A DNA stretch of 64,000 nucleotides from Granulosicoccaceae bacterium (lineage in GTDB: Bacteria > Pseudomonadota > Gammaproteobacteria > Granulosicoccales > Granulosicoccaceae), in NCBI GenBank assembly GCA_020629835.1, contig JAHDCO010000001.1, positions 62,001-126,000 on the forward strand, given 5' to 3'. Of the stretch, positions 1-8,154 are shown in pieces. The translations under genes were made by a program, and so were the position numbers. Positions within the stretch are counted from its first letter, which is position 1, and each line of letters opens with the position of its first letter. The notes under the pieces are model-generated. The model searched no databases, was not told where the DNA came from, and was given only the letters and a program-made list of their open reading frames with translations.

Positions 1-1
1 T

Positions 2-1816
2 TTGTCCAAGCAGGAAGGTCAGATCATTTTGTTCATCGATGAAATTCATACCATGGTGGGTGCGGGAAAAGCTGAAGGTGCTATGGATGCAGGCAATATG
101 TTAAAGCCTGCGTTAGCACGTGGCGAATTACATTGTATTGGTGCAACCACACTGGATGAGTATCGCCAGTACGTGGAAAAAGATGCTGCCCTCGAACGAC
201 GCTTTCAAAAGATCATCGTGGATGAACCTTCCGTGGAACACACCATTGCTATTCTGCGTGGGCTGAAAGAACGGTATGAAGTACATCATGGTGTGGAGAT
301 TACTGACCCCGCCATCGTGGCGGCAGCCACCTTATCGAATCGTTATATCAGCGACCGGCAGTTGCCTGATAAAGCCATTGATTTGATCGATGAAGCGGCA
401 TCGCACATTCGTATGGAAATCGATTCCAAACCCGAAGAGCTGGACAAATTAGAACGTCGCATTATTCAGTTAAAAATTGAACGCGAAGCCCTTGCCAAAG
501 AAACCGACGAAGCGTCAAAGCGTCGATTGGCAGACTTGGACGACAGCATCAGTTCGGTTGAAAAAGAGTACGCCGATTTAGAAGAAATCTGGTTGGCTGA
601 AAAAGCATCGGTTCAAGGTGCAACATCAGTTAAGGAAGAGCTTGAACGTGTGCGTTTGGAATACGAGACCGCCCGCCGAGCCGGTGATTTGGCCAGAATG
701 TCAGAACTGCAGTACGGGAAAATTCCGGCGTTGGAAAAGCAACTGGCGGACGCCTTGGAACACGCCGATCAATCGGATATGCAGTTACTTCGAAATAACG
801 TCACCAGTGAAGAGATTGCGGATGTGGTGTCTAAATGGACTGGCATACCGGTCAGCAAGATGATGGAAGGCGAGCGCGATAAGTTATTGCGCATGGAAGA
901 CGAGTTATCACAACGTGTCATTGGTCAAGCTGAAGCGGTGGAAGCGGTCTCGGATGCGGTGCGGCGTTCGCGCGCTGGACTCAGCGACCCTAATCGTCCG
1001 ATTGGTTCTTTTTTATTCCTGGGCCCAACCGGTGTGGGTAAAACCGAACTGACCAAGACGCTAGCGAATTTCCTGTTCGATGATGAAGACGCTTTAGTTA
1101 GGGTGGACATGTCTGAATTCATGGAAAAACATTCGGTTGCGCGTTTGATTGGTGCACCTCCAGGGTATGTCGGGTACGAAGAGGGTGGCTATCTGACTGA
1201 AGCGATTCGCCGCAAACCGTATTCTGTCATCCTGTTGGATGAAGTGGAAAAGGCACATGCGGATGTATTCAATATTTTGTTGCAAGTGCTGGATGACGGT
1301 CGCTTAACCGATGGACAGGGTCGTACGGTAGATTTTCGTAATGCAGTCATTGTTATGACCTCAAACTTAGGTAGCCACGTGATTCAAGAGATGTCGGGCG
1401 CTGAGCAGTATGAGGACATGAAAGATGCCGTCATGACGATTGTCGGTACGCATTTTCGACCTGAGTTCATTAACCGAATCGATGAGTCGGTTGTGTTCCG
1501 ACCGCTGGCGGCCGAGCACATTCGATTGATATGCGGCATTCAGATGAAGCGGTTAGCCAACCGATTGGCTGCTCGTAATGTGGAGCTCGTGGTTAGTGAC
1601 GCTGCGCTGGACAAGATTGGCCAGGCAGGGTTTGATCCGGTATATGGCGCACGGCCTTTAAAGCGTGCTATCCAGCAAGAAGTTGAAAACCCGTTAGCTC
1701 AACATTTGCTGGCAGGGGATTTTTTACCTGGCAGTACAGTTTATGTAACGGTGCAGGGTACGGGCTTACATTTCAGTACCGAAGCCCAAGCCGATGCCAG
1801 CGTAGCGATTCATTAA
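2..1816 (+). CDS. clpB: ATP-dependent disaggregase ClpB, 5'-truncated by window edge
   Basis: This is the C-terminal 604 residues of the Hsp100 chaperone ClpB, which with DnaK extracts and refolds aggregated proteins in the cytoplasm. The open frame runs off the left edge, so the N domain and the first Walker A are missing. What remains is the Walker B of NBD1 ([10 protein letters not shown], about residue 10), the coiled-coil M domain (about 150-270, with [12 protein letters not shown]), and a complete NBD2 with Walker [10 protein letters not shown] (about 340), the pore-loop motif [10 protein letters not shown], Walker [12 protein letters not shown] and the D2-small domain. The M-domain and NBD2 wording matches ClpB rather than the type VI secretion ATPase ClpV. 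It converges on a PP2C gene 9 bp downstream. The visible TTG at position 2 is not the real start. Confidence 0.97.
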   Translation: MSKQEGQIILFIDEIHTMVGAGKAEGAMDAGNMLKPALARGELHCIGATTLDEYRQYVEKDAALERRFQKIIVDEPSVEHTIAILRGLKERYEVHHGVEITDPAIVAAATLSNRYISDRQLPDKAIDLIDEAASHIRMEIDSKPEELDKLERRIIQLKIEREALAKETDEASKRRLADLDDSISSVEKEYADLEEIWLAEKASVQGATSVKEELERVRLEYETARRAGDLARMSELQYGKIPALEKQLADALEHADQSDMQLLRNNVTSEEIADVVSKWTGIPVSKMMEGERDKLLRMEDELSQRVIGQAEAVEAVSDAVRRSRAGLSDPNRPIGSFLFLGPTGVGKTELTKTLANFLFDDEDALVRVDMSEFMEKHSVARLIGAPPGYVGYEEGGYLTEAIRRKPYSVILLDEVEKAHADVFNILLQVLDDGRLTDGQGRTVDFRNAVIVMTSNLGSHVIQEMSGAEQYEDMKDAVMTIVGTHFRPEFINRIDESVVFRPLAAEHIRLICGIQMKRLANRLAARNVELVVSDAALDKIGQAGFDPVYGARPLKRAIQQEVENPLAQHLLAGDFLPGSTVYVTVQGTGLHFSTEAQADASVAIH

Positions 1817-1825
1817 AACCTGTGA

Positions 1826-2620
1826 CTAGGACGGCGGCCAGGGACCGGCCGCCGCTACCGGGATCTGCACGACTATCGCGGTAATGTTGTCCGTGCCACC
1901 CCGACGTAACGCCAGTGACATCATCGCTTCCACAGCGTCGTCAGGCCCACTGCTGATACAACGGGCTTTGAGCTCGTCATGACTTACGTCTTTAAACAAG
2001 CCATCGCTACACAGTAAAAATCGGTCACCGGGTTTTACTGAAATTCTTCTGACTTGTGTTTCCAACGTGTCGTGCACGCCAACCGCGCGGGTAATGACGT
2101 TGGATGATGGATGGTTATCCAGATCATCATCGGATAATTCGCCTAATCGAAACAACTCTTGCACCAACGAGTGGTCATCGGTGAGTTGCACAAAGTCCGG
2201 TGCACGATAGCGATACAGTCGGCTGTCGCCGGCCCAGATTACGTAAGCATGCGTGCCGTAAACGTACAACGCTGCAACCGTGCTGCCCATAGTGCCTCGG
2301 CCTGCCGATTCTTCTCTGCACAATTGGTTGGCTTCGTCTAAACGCGCAAGGATGTCATTCAGGTCTTGTTCGTGATTTTTGGTTTTTGAAAAATCCGATA
2401 GAGCGCTAATGATTGCCTGGCTGGCGCGATCCCCTCGGCTATGCCCGCCCATACCATCAGCCACTACCCATAACCCTTGTTCTTGAGCGTCCAAAAAAGC
2501 GTCTTCATTGGCTTTTCGCACATGACCCACGTTAGTACGCGCACTGGAAAACCACTCGGTTCGGTGCGTGCGCACGTTTGTGCGAAGGGGAGGACGCTGT
2601 TGTGGGCTAGCGGCAGACAT
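1826..2620 (-). CDS. PP2C-family Ser/Thr protein phosphatase
   Basis: This is a 264-residue cytoplasmic PPM/PP2C phosphatase (Stp1/PrpC type), a metal-dependent enzyme that removes phosphate from Ser/Thr residues. The metal-binding signatures are all present: NEDAF near the N terminus, VVADGMGGH, GSTVAAL, WAGDSRLYRYR, LLCSDGLF and the C-terminal GGTDNITAIVVQI. The ATG at 2620 is chosen because the alternative GTG at 2638 adds six residues without a better ribosome site. It is divergent from gltX (67 bp apart) and convergent with clpB. No partner Hanks-type kinase gene is in the window, so its target is unknown. Such phosphatases often sit beside type VI secretion genes, but none are seen here. 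Confidence 0.9.
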   Translation of the reverse strand: MSAASPQQRPPLRTNVRTHRTEWFSSARTNVGHVRKANEDAFLDAQEQGLWVVADGMGGHSRGDRASQAIISALSDFSKTKNHEQDLNDILARLDEANQLCREESAGRGTMGSTVAALYVYGTHAYVIWAGDSRLYRYRAPDFVQLTDDHSLVQELFRLGELSDDDLDNHPSSNVITRAVGVHDTLETQVRRISVKPGDRFLLCSDGLFKDVSHDELKARCISSGPDDAVEAMMSLALRRGGTDNITAIVVQIPVAAAGPWPPS

Positions 2621-2687
2621 AAAAACTCTAAAAAACACACAGTACCGTCAGTATAGCTGGAAGGTCTGCGGTGCTACACTTTCCGGC

Positions 2688-4094
2688 ATGACTACTGTAC
2701 GTACACGATTTCCCCCCAGCCCCACGGGCTATCTCCATATTGGCAGTGCGAGAACTGCACTGTTCAACTACTTATTCGCGCGCCAGCATGGCGGTGAGTT
2801 TGTGTTGCGAGTGGAAGATACCGATCGTGAGCGATCTACCGACGAAGCGGTCCAGGTCATCATGGACAGCATGGAATGGATGGGCCTGGAATACGACGAA
2901 GGCCCATTTTTCCAGACCCAGCGTTTCGATCGATATCGAGAGGTGATTGATCAGTTGCTCGAAAGTGGTCATGCCTACCGCTGCTATTGCACTCCCGAGG
3001 AACTCACCGCCATGCGTGAGACGGCAATGGCAAATAAAGAGAAGCCGCGTTACAACGGCTACTGGCGTGACCGCACCGATACGCCACCAGAAGGCATTGA
3101 CCCGGTTATTCGGTTTAAGAACCCACTGGATGGTGTCGTGGTTATTGAAGATGCGGTTAAAGGGCCCATCACCGTAGCGAATGCTGAGCTCGATGATTTG
3201 GTCATCATGCGCTCGGATGGAACGCCTACCTATAATCTGTGCGTTGTCGTTGATGATATCGACATGGCAATTACACACGTTATTCGCGGTGACGACCACG
3301 TGAATAACACGCCACGACAGATCAATATTTTTAAAGCGCTTAATGCGCCCTTACCGGTGTTTGCGCATTTGCCCATGATTTTGGGCGAAGACGGCAAACG
3401 TATGTCAAAGCGGCACGGTGCGGTGAGTGTTATGCAGTACGCGGAAGATGGGTACTTGCGAGAGGCGTTGTTAAATCACTTAGTTCGCCTAGGTTGGTCT
3501 CACGGTGATCAGGAAGTATTTTCACTGGAGGAAATGAAAGCTTTATTCAGCCTGGATGGCGTGAATAAATCCGGAGCCGTATTCGATGTAAAGAAATTGG
3601 ATTGGTTAAATCAGCAGTACATTCAGTCCGCTAGTGCTGAGACCCTGGCATCGGGGCTAACCGAGCAGCTTGAAAAGATGGGTTTAAGCACGGCAAGCGG
3701 GCCTGATGTGGCTGTGGTGGCAGACTTGCTGCGTGACCGTGCCAAAACCTGGCTGGACATGGCCGAAGCTGCCAAACCTTTTTATCAAGCACCGGCTGAG
3801 TACGATGCTAAAGCGGTCAAAAAGCAGTTCTCGGCAGAAGCGGGAGAGCGCTTGCAGGTGGTGCACGATAACCTGGCCGCGCTAAGTGACTTCTCACCGG
3901 CATCGGTAGATGCCTGCCTGCAAGACACCGTGGCACAGTTGGAAGTGGGCTTTGGCAAAGTAGGGCTACCGCTGCGTGTGGCCCTGACCGGCAACACCGC
4001 ATCCCCCGCGCTGGACCAGACGGTTTCGGTGATTGGAAAGGAGGCGGTACTGCAACGATTGGTGGCCGCAGTTCAATACTGCCAAACTTTATAG
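2688..4094 (+). CDS. gltX: Glutamyl-tRNA synthetase
   Basis: This 468-residue class I aminoacyl-tRNA synthetase charges tRNA-Glu with glutamate. The N terminus carries the signature FPPSPTGYLHIGS, with the HIGH-type motif at residues 17-20. The KMSKR-type loop RMSKR is at residues 238-242. Between them lie CYCTPEEL and the catalytic-domain block GDDHVNNTPRQ. The length fits bacterial GltX (465-470). The frame is open further upstream, but homology begins at the ATG at 2688, where MTTVRTRF immediately precedes the Rossmann strand. The last 120 residues form the alpha-helical anticodon-binding cage. The gene is followed by the promoter and gene for tRNA-Ala. A tRNA-Glu gene lies 10 kb away, not in the same operon. 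Confidence 0.97.
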   Translation: MTTVRTRFPPSPTGYLHIGSARTALFNYLFARQHGGEFVLRVEDTDRERSTDEAVQVIMDSMEWMGLEYDEGPFFQTQRFDRYREVIDQLLESGHAYRCYCTPEELTAMRETAMANKEKPRYNGYWRDRTDTPPEGIDPVIRFKNPLDGVVVIEDAVKGPITVANAELDDLVIMRSDGTPTYNLCVVVDDIDMAITHVIRGDDHVNNTPRQINIFKALNAPLPVFAHLPMILGEDGKRMSKRHGAVSVMQYAEDGYLREALLNHLVRLGWSHGDQEVFSLEEMKALFSLDGVNKSGAVFDVKKLDWLNQQYIQSASAETLASGLTEQLEKMGLSTASGPDVAVVADLLRDRAKTWLDMAEAAKPFYQAPAEYDAKAVKKQFSAEAGERLQVVHDNLAALSDFSPASVDACLQDTVAQLEVGFGKVGLPLRVALTGNTASPALDQTVSVIGKEAVLQRLVAAVQYCQTL

Positions 4095-4103
4095 GAAGTA
4101 TAC

Positions 4104-4132
4104 TTGACAGCGTAGAGCGACAGCCGTACTCT
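4104..4132 (+). promoter_or_regulatory. Sigma70 promoter of tRNA-Ala
   Basis: A perfect -35 hexamer TTGACA (4104-4109) is followed after 17 bp by TACTCT (4127-4132), and then by a GC-rich discriminator just before the tRNA gene at 4144. A strong -35 with a GC-rich discriminator is typical of stringently controlled stable-RNA promoters. The -10 matches the consensus at only three of six positions. Confidence 0.6.
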
Positions 4133-4143
4133 ACGCGCTCTGT

Positions 4144-4219
<76 letters not shown>

Positions 4220-4437
4220 AATCCCTTCCCGGCACCTTTCTTCCATCCGACTGAAAACCACTTGGCTCGCGTTGGGTTTCGTCCTGAATATCATCCACAA
4301 CCGACAGCCCGGTTGGCCCCTATATCTATGCGCCATTGAGTAATGGCACTTCGAGTAAACGGCCAATGGCTCTTTCAACTTTGCGCCTGACTCTCGTACG
4401 CTGTGGTTCTTAATCCAGTCAATAGACCAGGCCAGAT

Positions 4438-5601
4438 ATGCAACGCTACGTACTGTTTGGCTTTTTTTTCTTTGCAGTCTTTTTGCAAGCGGGAGCCTAC
4501 GGTCTGACGTTCATGCTCCCCGAGTTGTTTGCCGACTTCGGTGCGAACGAAAAAGCGGTTGGCTTCATGTTGCTGATTACCGCGATGGCCACGCTAGTGT
4601 CTGTGGCGCTCTCTGGCCATATAGCGGATCTATTCGGGCGATTACCTACGTTGTCAGGCGCTTGTGGGTGCATAGCGGTTGCACTGGTGCTGTACGGTCA
4701 AGCCGGCCGATTGGGAGTTGGCATCACAGCCGCGAGCATACTGCTTGGGGTAGGTTGGGGTCTGACTTACACCTTAGCTCCCATCGTGTTAACGCGGATA
4801 GTCATACCGGAGCAACGCGTGCGTTACTTTGCTTTGTTATCGGTGGCTGTCATGGCAGGCTTCGGACTGACGCCAGTACTTGCTTCTGTACTGGAACGGA
4901 TGGGTTATGCGGTATCGCTGACGTTTTACATTACTGGCGCGATTTGCGTTCTGGCTGCTGGTTTGTTTTTGTTGATTACACCGCACGTCCGTGATCATTC
5001 GATTGAATCGGGTGCAGAAGCGTTGTCACGGCTAACCACAGCGGCTTTTGTCAACGTCATGCGAACACCTGCCCGGCTTCCGATTGTTATGGTGTTGTTG
5101 GGGGCGTGTGTATTCGCTGGCATGAACAATTTTCAAACTGTCTATGCAGATCAAAGAGGTTTGGATTACGCACAGTATTTTTTGATCTATACCGTAACGG
5201 TTGTTGCTCTGCGTTTGCTGTTAGCTGGGTTTAGAGGTGGCCCTAATCCCTATCGAGTTATTGCGTGGTTGCAGTATGTTATGACTGGCAGCGTGGTGCT
5301 ATTCATCTTTAGTGGGAGTAGTTTGGTTAGCTATGGTTTAGTGGCGTTGTTGTTCGGGGTAGGTTACGGCGTGTCGTATCCAATCCTTGCAGCCATGGCG
5401 GCTAACGATGCTGATGATCACGTTTTATCGCAAACGCTTCAGTTGTTTGCCTTGTCATATTTTGTCGGGATTTTTGGATTTCCTTTGTTTGCTGGGTGGT
5501 TATTAGTGGACTATGGCAGCCTATCGGTACTGCTGGTTAGCGCCCTATTGGCTATGACTGAAGCGTCGCTCGCTTTGAAACGCGCCTTTCGATTTAACTA
5601 A
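4438..5601 (+). CDS. Major facilitator superfamily transporter
   Basis: This 387-residue integral inner-membrane protein has about 12 hydrophobic segments in two halves separated by a charged stretch (about residues 180-200, HVRDHSIESGAEAL). The loop between TM2 and TM3 has the MFS-type pattern GHIADLFGRLPTL, a variant of the DRxGRR loop. It is a single-gene unit downstream of tRNA-Ala, and no regulator or enzyme beside it suggests a substrate. The start ATG at 4438 directly precedes the first transmembrane helix; the upstream ribosome site is weak. It could be a drug, sugar or metabolite carrier, and the sequence does not settle this. Confidence 0.85.
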   Translation: MQRYVLFGFFFFAVFLQAGAYGLTFMLPELFADFGANEKAVGFMLLITAMATLVSVALSGHIADLFGRLPTLSGACGCIAVALVLYGQAGRLGVGITAASILLGVGWGLTYTLAPIVLTRIVIPEQRVRYFALLSVAVMAGFGLTPVLASVLERMGYAVSLTFYITGAICVLAAGLFLLITPHVRDHSIESGAEALSRLTTAAFVNVMRTPARLPIVMVLLGACVFAGMNNFQTVYADQRGLDYAQYFLIYTVTVVALRLLLAGFRGGPNPYRVIAWLQYVMTGSVVLFIFSGSSLVSYGLVALLFGVGYGVSYPILAAMAANDADDHVLSQTLQLFALSYFVGIFGFPLFAGWLLVDYGSLSVLLVSALLAMTEASLALKRAFRFN

Positions 5602-5636
5602 AAGCTGAATGTAAGCGCAGCATGAAACAGCGCTAA

Positions 5637-5688
5637 CTGCCTTGCTCAACCTCTGCAGTTAAAACACCGCAAAGATTGAACAAGGCAG
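5637..5688. repeat. Inverted repeat between convergent genes
   Basis: Thirteen-base arms (5637-5649 and 5676-5688, CTGCCTTG...CAAGGCAG with one mismatch) flank a 26-nt loop between the 3' ends of the MFS gene and the DUF7282 gene. It could act as a bidirectional transcript end or RNA stabiliser. There is no T-run on either side, so it is not a classical intrinsic terminator. Confidence 0.5.
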
Positions 5689-5717
5689 AGCAAACAAATA
5701 CCAATATTTCTTCGTGC

Positions 5718-6134
5718 TTATTGCGCGGTGATAACTTGCATGACCAACTTATCATCAATGCGAATAGGGCCATCTTCTTTTGCACCTAATGTGTATTCAA
5801 ATACACCGGTAGCGTTACCACCCTGTTCACTGTGAATCATAAGCATCAGCATCTCACCCGCTGCAACCGGCTCTTGTAAAATCGCTGCAACGTCAAGGTT
5901 TTCGCCATGGCGCAAAGGTGCGTAGCCCACGACAGGGCCTGGCTTCATGGTTTCATCTGTTCGGTGTACTACCAGCCAGCCGTTCTCGCCGGCAGTAACC
6001 ATGCTAGCGCTAACGATGCCGTTAGAAACATCTTGATCCTGCGCTTCAACCATCGGTGCTTTGGCGTGACCACCAGCGAATGCAACGCTTGTTGCCATTG
6101 TCAGCACAGCGGCTGCGTAAGTCATTTTTCTCAT
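5718..6134 (-). CDS. Secreted DUF7282-type domain protein
   Basis: This is a 138-residue exported protein. The N terminus MRKMTYAAAVLTMATSVAFA is a signal peptide, with cleavage expected after AFA. The mature part resembles the DUF7282 domain seen in many archaeal and bacterial secreted proteins: GWLVVHRTDE, a PGPVVGYAPLRHGEN turn and the IRIDDKLVMQ ending. Function is unknown. An upstream ATG at 6140 lies only two bases after the AAGGA ribosome site, whereas ATG 6134 sits at normal spacing, so the shorter start is preferred. The gene stands alone, convergent with the MFS gene. Confidence 0.7.
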   Translation of the reverse strand: MRKMTYAAAVLTMATSVAFAGGHAKAPMVEAQDQDVSNGIVSASMVTAGENGWLVVHRTDETMKPGPVVGYAPLRHGENLDVAAILQEPVAAGEMLMLMIHSEQGGNATGVFEYTLGAKEDGPIRIDDKLVMQVITAQ

Positions 6135-6281
6135 CAACATAATCCTTCGGTGCGTATCTGCGGTTTGGACTTTGAATTACGCAGAGCAAGCGATAAAAGT
6201 TGCAGTGAGTTACGACTGACTTTATTAACGAATGGAAAGTGATGGTTGTCGTTTTGACTAAACCAGGCTGTTGATGCGTTT

Positions 6282-6353
6282 AGTGGCGCACGCAGTGACG
6301 CACGTAGTGGCGCATGCAATGGCGCACGCAGTGACGCACGCAGTGACGCATTG
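6282..6353. repeat. 12-bp tandem repeat array, six copies
   Basis: Six contiguous 12-bp units follow the pattern aRTGRCGCAYGC (for example agtggcgcacgc, agtgacgcacgt). They start at 6282, 6294, 6306, 6318, 6330 and 6342, and each copy differs from its neighbours at one to three positions. The array fills the gap between the DUF7282 gene and the 3' end of the DUF2805 gene. It has no spacers, so it is not a CRISPR array. Confidence 0.9.
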
Positions 6354-6358
6354 TTCGG

Positions 6359-6676
6359 TTATCGAACTTTGTACTGGGTCGGGCAATACCCACGGCTAAC
6401 ACCAGCAGGTCTTTTCTTTCCATGCTTGGTGACCCGTCCTGATACGCGTTCCCGCCACAACTTAAACGAGCTGTGTTTCATCTCACGGCGCATCAGTTTG
6501 ATAACGCCTTGTTCGTTCAGGCCGAACGTTGCCTCGATGGCCTCGAACGGTGTGCGATCTTCCCACGCCATTTCAATGATGCGCGAGGTATCTTCTTCGT
6601 TGAACTTGGTTCCCACGGTTGGTGCTATATCCGACGTTGCCAGGGTAAATGTGAGCAAAGGTCTGTCCGCGCTCAC
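6359..6676 (-). CDS. DUF2805/TIGR03643 family protein
   Basis: This is a small basic cytoplasmic protein of about 105 residues. The central block is characteristic of the DUF2805 (TIGR03643) family: IIEMAWEDRTPFEAI, FGLNEQGVIKLMRREMK and FKLWRERVSGR. That region reads like a helix-turn-helix, and family function is not known. The basic tail (TKHGKKRPAG) suggests nucleic-acid contact, which is inference. The start is taken as GTG at 6676. There is no good ribosome site there and no in-frame ATG before the conserved domain, so the first 20 residues are uncertain. It is divergent from hsp20. Confidence 0.75.
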   Translation of the reverse strand: MSADRPLLTFTLATSDIAPTVGTKFNEEDTSRIIEMAWEDRTPFEAIEATFGLNEQGVIKLMRREMKHSSFKLWRERVSGRVTKHGKKRPAGVSRGYCPTQYKVR

Positions 6677-6786
6677 AGGGTTTTACGCGATCGGGGCAAA
6701 ACAGCTCAGGCAGCGTGTGCACTATCGTGTCTCATTGAAAAAATTCTCATTTTTACGGCATCGCGCAGAGCACAGGAAGGGCGCAT

Positions 6787-6814
6787 CTTGAACTCGTGAT
6801 TTTGATCCCCAATG
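6787..6814 (+). promoter_or_regulatory. Candidate heat-shock (sigma32) promoter 1
   Basis: CTTGAAC at 6787-6793 is followed after 13 bp by CCCCAATG at 6807-6814. This resembles the RpoH consensus CTTGAA-N13-14-CCCCATnT, with two mismatches in the -10. It lies about 200 nt upstream of the hsp20 start. Confidence 0.45.
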
Positions 6815-6905
6815 GGCTTTGAGAAAACGACTTCAAGTGTCTCAAGTCTTTGTTTTATATGACTTTGATGACATTCAGAATGTGCGTTTAGGCCCAAATC
6901 AATCG

Positions 6906-6934
6906 CTTGAAAATCAAAGGGTCAGAGCCAATCT
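6906..6934 (+). promoter_or_regulatory. Candidate heat-shock (sigma32) promoter 2
   Basis: CTTGAAA at 6906-6912 is followed after 14 bp by GCCAATCT at 6927-6934, which matches five of the seven defined RpoH -10 positions. This copy is about 70 nt before the hsp20 start codon, so it is the better placed of the two candidates. The rest of the 331-nt gap between 6677 and 7007 shows no gene. Confidence 0.5.
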
Positions 6935-7007
6935 TTTTCTCCGTTAGCAAAGGTCTCAAAGAGAATTTGCAACAACCCTTTTATTGCTTCAATTTCGGAG
7001 AATGAGA

Positions 7008-7460
7008 ATGAAAATCGATTTAACCCCTTTATATGCTTCTACTGTTGGCTTTGACCGATTCGGTTCTTTGCTCGATGCTGCCATGAACGCAGACCGGCAA
7101 GGCGCTGGTTACCCTCCTTACGACATCGAACGCGTGGAAGACAACGAGTACACCATTTCAATTGCCGTCGCTGGCTTCCGCGAGAGCGAGCTGGACGTGC
7201 AAGTGGAGAACGGCGTACTAACTGTTCGCGGTAAGAAGGAAGCGCCTAAGAAAGATGCACAGTATCTTCACCGTGGTATCGCCACTCGGTCTTTCGAGCG
7301 CAAGTTCAACTTAGCCGACCATGTAGAAGTGCACGACGCCAAGCTGGATAATGGACTACTGGAGCTGCACTTAGTGCGGGAGATTCCTGAGGCGATGAAG
7401 CCGCGACGAATCCCGGTAGGATCCTCCAAGCCCGCAGCGATTGAGCAGGCCGCGGCGTAA
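7008..7460 (+). CDS. Small heat-shock protein Hsp20 (IbpA-like)
   Basis: This 150-residue alpha-crystallin-domain holdase keeps unfolding proteins soluble for DnaK/ClpB. The N-terminal arm MKIDLTPLYASTVGFDRF and the start of the domain, PPYDIERVEDNEYTI, match the IbpA/IbpB group. Further hallmarks are VAGFRESELDVQVENGVLTV, the LHRGIATRSFERKF segment and the C-terminal IPV oligomerisation motif (RRIPVGSS). Of three in-frame ATGs, 7008 is chosen because the GGAG ribosome site lies 7 nt before it; the others are too close or upstream. Two RpoH-like promoters precede it and a strong hairpin terminator follows at 7592. Confidence 0.95.
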   Translation: MKIDLTPLYASTVGFDRFGSLLDAAMNADRQGAGYPPYDIERVEDNEYTISIAVAGFRESELDVQVENGVLTVRGKKEAPKKDAQYLHRGIATRSFERKFNLADHVEVHDAKLDNGLLELHLVREIPEAMKPRRIPVGSSKPAAIEQAAA

Positions 7461-7480
7461 CGTGAAAAGCCAAACGGGGC

Positions 7481-7528
7481 GGATGCAATCACGGATGTAA
7501 TCGCGGATGCAGTCACGCATGTAAACCA
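7481..7528. repeat. 12-bp tandem repeat array, four copies
   Basis: Four 12-bp units follow the hsp20 stop codon: ggatgcaatcac, ggatgtaatcgc, ggatgcagtcac and the decayed gcatgtaaacca, starting at 7481, 7493, 7505 and 7517. The period equals that of the array at 6282, but the unit is different. Confidence 0.8.
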
Positions 7529-7591
7529 TCCGCGAGCGCCGCGGCAGTGAATTAACCGCGCCGCTCGGATGCATCCCAACCGGGCTTAATG

Positions 7592-7632
7592 AACGGGCAA
7601 TCCCTCACGGGGTTGCCCGTTCTTGGTTTGGG
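7592..7632 (+). terminator. Rho-independent terminator of hsp20
   Basis: Perfect 9-bp arms AACGGGCAA (7592-7600) and TTGCCCGTT (7613-7621) enclose a loop that can add three more C:G pairs. TTCTTGGTTT follows. It lies 130 nt after the hsp20 stop. Confidence 0.75.
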
Positions 7633-7674
7633 CTGTGGTACCTTCGTTAAACTGTAAATACATCCAGTTATCAC

Positions 7675-8067
7675 GTGGCGCACCGGCGAAGCAAACCAAA
7701 ATCTGGCATTGACCATAACAGGACGCCTTTAACGCCTGCCTCGCAGCCGTTATCACAGCGTCAGATATCGTTTCTGCAGCGGGTGGCAGCCGGTATTCCC
7801 AGGCTTTTCGTGGCACTGGAAGAGGGCAACGTTAAATCAGAATTAATACTGGGGCTTAGAAGAATACGCAGCCGACAGGCAAGGTTAAAGCTGGTGGCTG
7901 AATTAGTAGACCCTGGAGCCAACCCCTTAAAAACGCATGGGGCCAAATCAGCCGACGCAGTAACAGACAAATCAGCAACTGACCGGCGCCCTGAGAACCA
8001 GACTAATGCGCCTGTAGCTGAGGAGCTACCGAGTGAAAAGATGACAACCGATGAAACCATAACGTGA
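7675..8067 (+). CDS. Uncertain small hypothetical protein
   Basis: This is an open frame of 130 codons starting with GTG, with no clear ribosome site. The middle (about residues 28-80) reads like a pair of helices (ISFLQRVAAGIPRLFVALEE, RRIRSRQARLKLVAELVD), and the tail is polar and low in complexity. I do not recognise a family. Arginine codons are unusually rich in AGG and AGA compared with neighbours, which argues either for foreign origin or for chance. No convincing alternative gene is on the other strand, so this is the best candidate in the 694-nt stretch between hsp20 and flgM. Confidence 0.3.
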   Translation: MAHRRSKPKSGIDHNRTPLTPASQPLSQRQISFLQRVAAGIPRLFVALEEGNVKSELILGLRRIRSRQARLKLVAELVDPGANPLKTHGAKSADAVTDKSATDRRPENQTNAPVAEELPSEKMTTDETIT

Positions 8068-8072
8068 AACGT

Positions 8073-8131
8073 TGCGACGCACACACTCAATAACCCGCGT
8101 TATTTGCGAGGTCATCAAGCGGTGCGTCGCA
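8073..8131. repeat. Nested inverted repeat between hypothetical ORF and flgM
   Basis: The outer 10-bp perfect arms are TGCGACGCAC (8073-8082) and GTGCGTCGCA (8122-8131). Within the loop lies a second perfect hairpin, AATAAC-CCGC-GTTATT (8089-8104). The structure sits between convergent 3' ends and probably forms an RNA fold at the end of the flgM transcript. Confidence 0.65.
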
Positions 8132-8154
8132 CCGTGATCTGTCGGTGAATGGGT

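Noticed and set aside
2-2638. ClpV plus PP2C as the edge of a type VI secretion cluster
   Set aside because: The AAA+ protein has ClpB-specific M-domain and NBD2 sequences, and the next genes are gltX and a tRNA; no tss genes are present.
6134-6319. 61-codon minus-strand frame over the 12-bp repeats
   Set aside because: Its N terminus is simply the translated tandem repeat and it overlaps the promoter side of the DUF7282 gene.
6282-7528. CRISPR array
   Set aside because: The repeats are directly abutting 12-mers without spacers, and no cas genes are present.
7586-7816. 76-codon reading frame on the minus strand
   Set aside because: It begins with GTG without a ribosome site, runs through the hsp20 terminator and matches no family I recognise.
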